A DNA stretch of 50,995 nt from a bacterium. GTDB taxonomy: Bacteria; UBP6; UBA1177. Shown here piece after piece: positions 46,724 to 50,995 of the stretch. Position 1 is the stretch's first letter. Each line of letters begins with the position of its first letter. Under the pieces are notes generated by a model. The model was given only the letters and a program-made list of their open reading frames with translations, searched no databases and was not told the origin of the DNA. The DNA lies in contig JAKLDO010000010.1 in the NCBI GenBank assembly GCA_022703485.1, positions 1 through 50,995 of the forward strand, written 5' to 3'. The position numbers and the translations under genes are program-made.

Positions 46724-48575
46724 CGTCCACTCCTTTTGATTGTGGTATAAATCCTGATCGCCCAAGGTCGGTTTTTGTAAATTGTATTATATTAGCTGTT
46801 TCGTCTTTAATTATATTATCTGGAGGCACCTCATTTTCGAGAATAATGACTTGAGCATCTTGAAAAGACTTAGCAATATCTGTAAAAAAAGCTGCTTTAA
46901 CATCAATAGAAAAATCCTCTTCTGTAGTTTCTGGCTCTTTGTATACAACAAGAGGAGAATCAATCACAACAACCTTTGAATGAGGCAGGTTGTTGTCAAT
47001 ACAATACCTAAGAAGCGAAAGCGTAAACGCAGCGTGAGTTATAGCGCGGACACCTTTTCCATGGCTCGTTCTTCTCTCTCCTGATAATAGAACATCATAA
47101 TCTTTAAGATCAAACACGACTCTATCAATATTTGGAAAATTCCACGCTCTCAACCTTTTTTCCATTTCTTTAGCAAATGCTTCTGTGTAGCGTGTCCCAA
47201 CTTCAGCAAATATTGTTTTCTCATTTGTTGATGAAGACTCGTCCATAAAATTATGCTTTATACCTTCAAACTCATTTAACTGCTCATTCATGAATATTCC
47301 TATCGAAAGGATCTCTTTCCCTTTCTGGCACTCTTGTAGCTGTTTAATTATCCTACTAGCATTTGGTTTTAGGTCATCCTTAATTTGAGCATTTACGATT
47401 CCCAATTGATCTTGTGTTTGTCTTATTTCTTGTTCCAGCTGCCCTATTTCGTTATTAACATCCCTGCGAGCTAACTCCAAGTCAGCAATCAACCCTTTTG
47501 TTCTTAACATTTCAGAATCGCATGCTATGGCAAAAGCGAGAGGATCAACTTGATGTTCTTGCTTTTCAATATTATGATAACAGGATTCAGCACCACAAAA
47601 GGGGCAATGATCAGAAGAGATTTCTCCTAATCTTTTTCCCGACTCAGATATAGCGTCCAACCTATTAATATCAGATTGATATTGGTCATGGAGTAAAGAA
47701 AATCTCAGAGACAATTCCTTGACAACATTGAGTCTGGACTCAGCTTTTGTCAATTTCTCCCAATGAGCCTTTCGCTCTTCTTCAAGTAGCTGGATATCGT
47801 TCCTGACTTTATTCAACTCATTATTATACATTAGGATGCAATTATCCAGCTTTTTGAGCTCCTGCCTTATGAACTCTATGTCGTTTTTTATTCCCAGTGC
47901 TTCAATTTTCTTAGCAGTAGCTGAAATAAACTCGTTGGATACAGTTTCTTTTATCTGATTTGAACGTTTTTTCTCTTTTGCGTCCTCGACTTGAACAATG
48001 GATGAGTCGTCCTCTCCAGATATAAGACAAGCAAATGCACATTTTTCTACAGTTGCTGAAATGTACTGTTCTGTTATCACGGGAGAACTCTCTTTAATAA
48101 TATCGTCTTCTGAAATGATAGACAAATGAGCTACATCTCTAAAACTCATTGATCGTGTAGTGCCATTCTTTTTGGTCCTAAGTCGCTTATCATTAAAATT
48201 AGAGAGGCGAAGAAGAAGTCCAGACAAGCTGTCTTCGTCCTTTGCACTGTGTTTTGCAGCAAGCACTTTCTCTATCCCTTGATGTAGAACTTTGAAGTGA
48301 CCATCTCCTTTTAAGCTCCGTGTCAATGAAAAAACAGATTGGGATGAGTAAGAGTAAATATTTAGTTGAGCAGTATCATATCCCCCTGATTCAGGAATAT
48401 CTTTGGGAGGAGTGCTCCCACCCAACATAAAATTAATACATTGAAAGATAAATGTTTTACCTGTATCTGAAGGACCAGTAACGACATTCAGACCATTTTT
48501 AAAAGTTATGGATGCCTCTTTTTTATTTTGTCCAGTAAGCTTAAGCTCTTGAATTAAAAAGCCATACTCATTCAT
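46713..48575 (-). CDS. ABC-3C system ATPase (SMC/Rad50-like)
   Basis: This roughly 620-residue ATPase has an N-terminal Walker A, Gly-Pro-Ser-Asp-Thr-Gly-Lys-Thr, near 34-41. A coiled-coil middle (about 220-430) is interrupted by a zinc-hook-like Cys-Pro-Phe-Cys-x4-Cys-Tyr-His. A C-terminal Walker B, Val-Val-Val-Ile-Asp-Ser-Pro, lies near 550. This is the Rad50/SMC layout. With the two upstream genes it forms an ABC three-component system, described by Aravind's group as nucleoprotein-sensing conflict systems. The ATG at 48575 is chosen because GAGGTGG lies directly upstream. It overlaps the middle-component stop by eight bases. An in-frame ATG at 48587 is possible. Confidence 0.85.
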   Translation of the reverse strand: MNEYGFLIQELKLTGQNKKEASITFKNGLNVVTGPSDTGKTFIFQCINFMLGGSTPPKDIPESGGYDTAQLNIYSYSSQSVFSLTRSLKGDGHFKVLHQGIEKVLAAKHSAKDEDSLSGLLLRLSNFNDKRLRTKKNGTTRSMSFRDVAHLSIISEDDIIKESSPVITEQYISATVEKCAFACLISGEDDSSIVQVEDAKEKKRSNQIKETVSNEFISATAKKIEALGIKNDIEFIRQELKKLDNCILMYNNELNKVRNDIQLLEEERKAHWEKLTKAESRLNVVKELSLRFSLLHDQYQSDINRLDAISESGKRLGEISSDHCPFCGAESCYHNIEKQEHQVDPLAFAIACDSEMLRTKGLIADLELARRDVNNEIGQLEQEIRQTQDQLGIVNAQIKDDLKPNASRIIKQLQECQKGKEILSIGIFMNEQLNEFEGIKHNFMDESSSTNEKTIFAEVGTRYTEAFAKEMEKRLRAWNFPNIDRVVFDLKDYDVLLSGERRTSHGKGVRAITHAAFTLSLLRYCIDNNLPHSKVVVIDSPLVVYKEPETTEEDFSIDVKAAFFTDIAKSFQDAQVIILENEVPPDNIIKDETANIIQFTKTDLGRSGFIPQSKGVDDEQ

Positions 48576-49080
48576 ATACCACCTCATTCAGCCATAAAAC
48601 TGATTCACTTTCAAATTCTGCTCCCCACTTACCGATATTTGAGCGGATATATCTATCAAGCTCTAAATCACTCATTTTGCCGAATCTATCGATTAACCAT
48701 GAAGCCCGTTCCTTCAGATCATTCACATATTTTGCATTTAATGTATCAAGGAACGCCCCTGTATATTCAGTAGCAGCGTACATAAATCCTACCTCTTCAA
48801 ACCGCCGCTCTAACAATCTTTTGCTCATATATAAAAAGAGTCCCTTTTGAAGAGAGTCTCTTCTTATTAAAAGCTCTCCGCTTCTGTGTGGGGTTTTAGG
48901 ATGTAATCCTACTGGACCGCCTAACACATCATCTGAGTGAACTGTTAAATAATCGAAAATAACCAATCTTTGAAGTGAACAGCTAAGGGGATATAGCTCA
49001 TTTAAGATAGAAGTTGCTCTAAGTCCAATCTCAAGGGGACTATTAAATAAGTTGGCAGGTCTTTTTGAACTATTTTGCAT
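48568..49080 (-). CDS. ABC-3C system middle component
   Basis: This 170-residue protein matches what I recall of ABC-3C middle component family 2: Phe-Asn-Ser-Pro-Leu-Glu-x-Gly-Leu-Arg near 10, Leu-Gln-Arg-Leu-Val-x-Phe-Asp-Tyr-Leu near 36, Gly-Gly-Pro-x-x-Leu-His-Pro near 54, and Pro-His-Arg-Ser-Gly-Glu-Leu-Leu near 64. The family links ATPase and effector. The ATG at 49080 overlaps the effector's TAA stop (TAATG), showing coupling; an in-frame ATG at 49092 is also possible. Confidence 0.85.
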   Translation of the reverse strand: MQNSSKRPANLFNSPLEIGLRATSILNELYPLSCSLQRLVIFDYLTVHSDDVLGGPVGLHPKTPHRSGELLIRRDSLQKGLFLYMSKRLLERRFEEVGFMYAATEYTGAFLDTLNAKYVNDLKERASWLIDRFGKMSDLELDRYIRSNIGKWGAEFESESVLWLNEVVYE

Positions 49081-50159
49081 TATTTCACCCATTTTACATT
49101 GTCTTTTTCATTCGCGAGTTGATGACAAATACCACCTCTGTCTCTCACCACCATCCTGTTAATTAAAGGATGCGATGAAATTTGTAATAACTTAGCTGCT
49201 TTTACCACTGCAAGAACTCTGCGGTATCCATCTTTATGGTCTTCACGGATAACATCAGAAATTCCAGAATAAACCTCATCTTGAAGATTTTCATAAGATC
49301 CCAAAGGCAAAGTATCTCTAGAAAATGTACGCAATGATTCAGCACTATAGAATTCAATGCGTGCATCAATGCAATGTTCCTTCAAATCATTGTTATTTAT
49401 GTCGTCAACACATCTCACATCAAGCTTAAGGTGGTCAGAATATGCTTGGAACAACTTTTGCAAATATACAACTTCACATTCAGCTGGGTCTTGAGGTGGT
49501 TCAAGATTATTTGGGCGGGGAGGCAACCCCCCACCAAAACGGAGAGAATAATATGGTGTTGTTCTGTGTTGATCAATAATTTCAAGTGGTGGAACATATC
49601 GTATTATGGAGAAGTCAAGCCCTGCTATGTATGTTTTTAGTGTCGAATCAAGAGGAACTTCTTTTGTGACAGTTATCCTTTTTAAACAATAGTCATCCCA
49701 GTTGCTAAGGAGTTGGTTTTTCAGTTCATCGGGTTTTTTCATTAACTTGCCTAGCTTGGTGCTCACACCTTGAGGAGCTACGAAGTAATAGTACCTAGGA
49801 TATGAAAATTCATCACAAAAAGTATAGAAGACTAGTTTCCCCAGTTCCAGCCAAATATCACTTGGCGTAATAGGATGATTATAGTGTTTGCACTGATAGC
49901 TGTCCCATATGTCAAAATTCCTATCATCTGGAAAGGCAATAATGTCTCTACCCATGTCTCCAGGTCCACCACAATGCTCTACAAGAGCATATGTTTTGCT
50001 TAAAGAACAATGAGCCCATTCAAGCACAAATTCTTCCCATTGTTTGTCACTATAGGTCTCTATCACCTTAGACGGCAACATAATTGGACCTTGTAAAACG
50101 GTATCTGAATAAGTTTGTCGAGATGCAGACAAAGCTTTTAATGGAATAGTATTTGCCAT
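49080..50159 (-). CDS. ABC-3C effector: restriction-endonuclease-like domain plus ABC-3C C-terminal domain
   Basis: This 359-residue protein is the first gene of the cargo operon. The N-terminal domain (about 35-140) looks like a PD-(D/E)xK nuclease: Trp-Glu-Glu-Phe at 41-44, Gly-Asp-Met-Gly-Arg-Asp at 67-72, and Gln-Cys-Lys at 89-91. The C-terminal domain (about 225-359) resembles ABC-3C C-terminal domains that tie effectors to the ATPase/middle-component complex. The expected role is cutting nucleic acid when the ATPase senses an invader. No strong ribosome-binding site precedes the ATG at 50159. A TATAAT (50218-50213) about 54 bases upstream may be its -10 box. Confidence 0.8.
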   Translation of the reverse strand: MANTIPLKALSASRQTYSDTVLQGPIMLPSKVIETYSDKQWEEFVLEWAHCSLSKTYALVEHCGGPGDMGRDIIAFPDDRNFDIWDSYQCKHYNHPITPSDIWLELGKLVFYTFCDEFSYPRYYYFVAPQGVSTKLGKLMKKPDELKNQLLSNWDDYCLKRITVTKEVPLDSTLKTYIAGLDFSIIRYVPPLEIIDQHRTTPYYSLRFGGGLPPRPNNLEPPQDPAECEVVYLQKLFQAYSDHLKLDVRCVDDINNNDLKEHCIDARIEFYSAESLRTFSRDTLPLGSYENLQDEVYSGISDVIREDHKDGYRRVLAVVKAAKLLQISSHPLINRMVVRDRGGICHQLANEKDNVKWVK

Positions 50160-50212
50160 TTATTTCACAAAAATCAGTTAAAAATATTCAACTGTAAAAC
50201 CATTCTTTAAAA

Positions 50213-50218
50213 ATTATA
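50213..50218 (-). promoter_or_regulatory. Possible -10 box of the ABC-3C operon
   Basis: A consensus TATAAT on the minus strand lies about 54 bases before the effector start. The -35 position is T-rich and not a good match, so the assignment is weak. Confidence 0.3.
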
Positions 50219-50270
50219 TAAATATAAACAGAAAAGTAAAAAAATGTTAAACAGCAGCTTGTTATAAGAA

Positions 50271-50300
50271 CCTGAATAATATTGATTACTTATATTCAGG
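50271..50300. promoter_or_regulatory. Inverted repeat over the recombinase ribosome-binding site
   Basis: CCTGAATA (50271-50278) and its perfect complement TATTCAGG (50293-50300) flank a 14-base AT-rich centre. The right arm includes the first part of the CAGGAG ribosome-binding site of the recombinase. It could be an operator for a dimeric regulator, or an RNA hairpin that hides the ribosome-binding site. Confidence 0.45.
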
Positions 50301-50308
50301 AGTCTTAC

Positions 50309-50995
50309 ATGCAAGCAGTTATAATGACGCGAATAAGCTCCCGTGAGCAGGAAATGGGACACAGTATTGAAGCACAGTTGCAGCGTCTTCAGGACTATGC
50401 GCAGCGGCACAAGCTCAACATTATCCAGACCTATAGCATTGTGGAGTCATCGACAAAAGGCAGCCGCAAGAAGTTCCGTGAAGTGGTGGCACAGATCCAG
50501 CGGGCCACACAGACGATAGCACTGGTCACGGACACTGTTGACAGGTTGCTCCGTAATTTTAAGGACAGCATTGTTCTGGATGAACTGAGGAAGGAGGATA
50601 AGGTACACCTGCACTTTATTCGTGAAAACCTTATCCTCACAAAGGACAGTAACTCAGCAGATCTAATCAGGTGGGATATCGCCATAATGTTTAGTAAATC
50701 GTATGTTTTGATGATGCGTGATAACATCCTCCGGAGCATGAAGCACAAGGTTCAGCACAAAGGCATAATCAATCACCTCCCGACTGGCTACCTGCACAAA
50801 GACAAGCAAGGCATCCTCGATCCGGTCCGAGCTCCGCTGATCCGGCAGCTCTTCGAACTTTATGCCACAGGCAACTACAGCATAGAAATGCTCCATCAGG
50901 AAATAACCCACAGAGGCCTCACATCCAAGTCCACAAACAAACCCCTCACCCGAGCCTCAATCCACAACATACTTAACAACACGACATATTACGGC
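50309..50995 (+). CDS. Large serine recombinase, N-terminal part (runs off the window)
   Basis: The frame is open for 229 codons to the window edge. The resolvase-type catalytic domain starts Ala-Val-Ile-Met-Thr-Arg-Ile-Ser-Ser, with the nucleophile among Ser10/Ser11, and includes Thr-Asp-Thr-Val-Asp-Arg-Leu near 75. A recombinase domain begins near 145 (Pro-Thr-Gly-Tyr). CAGGAG lies about seven bases before the ATG. The last 69 bases repeat the left-hand fragment in reverse complement, and the frames match, so the missing C-terminus is probably the same as, or very like, the fragment at 44508-45347. Such enzymes integrate, excise or invert DNA. Confidence 0.9.
   Translation, partial: MQAVIMTRISSREQEMGHSIEAQLQRLQDYAQRHKLNIIQTYSIVESSTKGSRKKFREVVAQIQRATQTIALVTDTVDRLLRNFKDSIVLDELRKEDKVHLHFIRENLILTKDSNSADLIRWDIAIMFSKSYVLMMRDNILRSMKHKVQHKGIINHLPTGYLHKDKQGILDPVRAPLIRQLFELYATGNYSIEMLHQEITHRGLTSKSTNKPLTRASIHNILNNTTYYG
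50927..50995 (+). repeat. Inverted repeat, right copy (at least 69 bp)
   Basis: It is an exact reverse complement of 45279-45347 and begins at codon 207 of the recombinase. It is cut by the window edge. Confidence 0.95.

Overview
The window looks like a chromosomal contig of a Gram-negative bacterium of moderate to low GC, ending in an integrated genomic island. Gram-negative is inferred from N-terminal lipoprotein signals, an LpxL-type acyltransferase, an AmpG-like transporter and an aryl-polyene-like operon. Exported proteins with Gly-Asp-Thr/Gly-Asn-Thr tails, MopE-type metal-binding repeats and a C-terminal Gly-Cys-Ser motif before a membrane helix recall MYXO-CTERM proteins of Myxococcota, deltaproteobacteria and related candidate phyla. 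The exact phylum cannot be fixed from this sequence.

Layout: 62-6640, AmpG-like permease and a 1766-residue mosaic surface protein. 6680-12784, a promoter and a tight six-gene operon (tyrosine-type ammonia-lyase, ketoreductase, ketosynthase, acyl carrier protein, LpxL-like acyltransferase, B12-type radical SAM protein) that looks like a compact aryl-polyene or related polyketide-lipid pathway. 12873-19635, two lipoproteins around glycogen phosphorylase and a secreted repeat protein. 19632-25630 (minus strand), the ffh-rpsP-khpA-rimM-trmD-RNA methyltransferase-rplS translation operon, ending in an unknown exported protein and ribD. 25723-28779 (minus), an MFS permease and a MATE exporter. 29142-32141, two AT-rich genes for exported proteins, one a leucine-rich-repeat lipoprotein. 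32291-33484, a class I aminotransferase. 33594-44405, a tandem family of four related surface proteins, each with its own sigma-70-like promoter.

From the initiator tRNA gene (44454-44529) to the right edge the DNA changes character. The 3' end of the tRNA overlaps the last codons of a large serine recombinase fragment on the minus strand. Next comes a minus-strand operon that I recognise as an ABC three-component (ABC-3C) conflict system: nuclease-domain effector, middle component and SMC/Rad50-like ATPase, followed by a 35-codon gene and a 416-residue gene of unknown function. At the right edge a plus-strand gene encodes the N-terminal half of the same recombinase. Its last 69 bases are the exact reverse complement of the start of the left-hand fragment, so inverting the 5.6 kb between would rebuild one intact recombinase. 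A phase-variable or rearranged defence island, or an assembly-graph boundary, would both produce this picture.

Two other themes deserve attention: exported proteins here carry either an N-terminal lipobox or a C-terminal Gly-Cys-Ser motif but never both, and that C-terminal motif exists with and without a following transmembrane helix.
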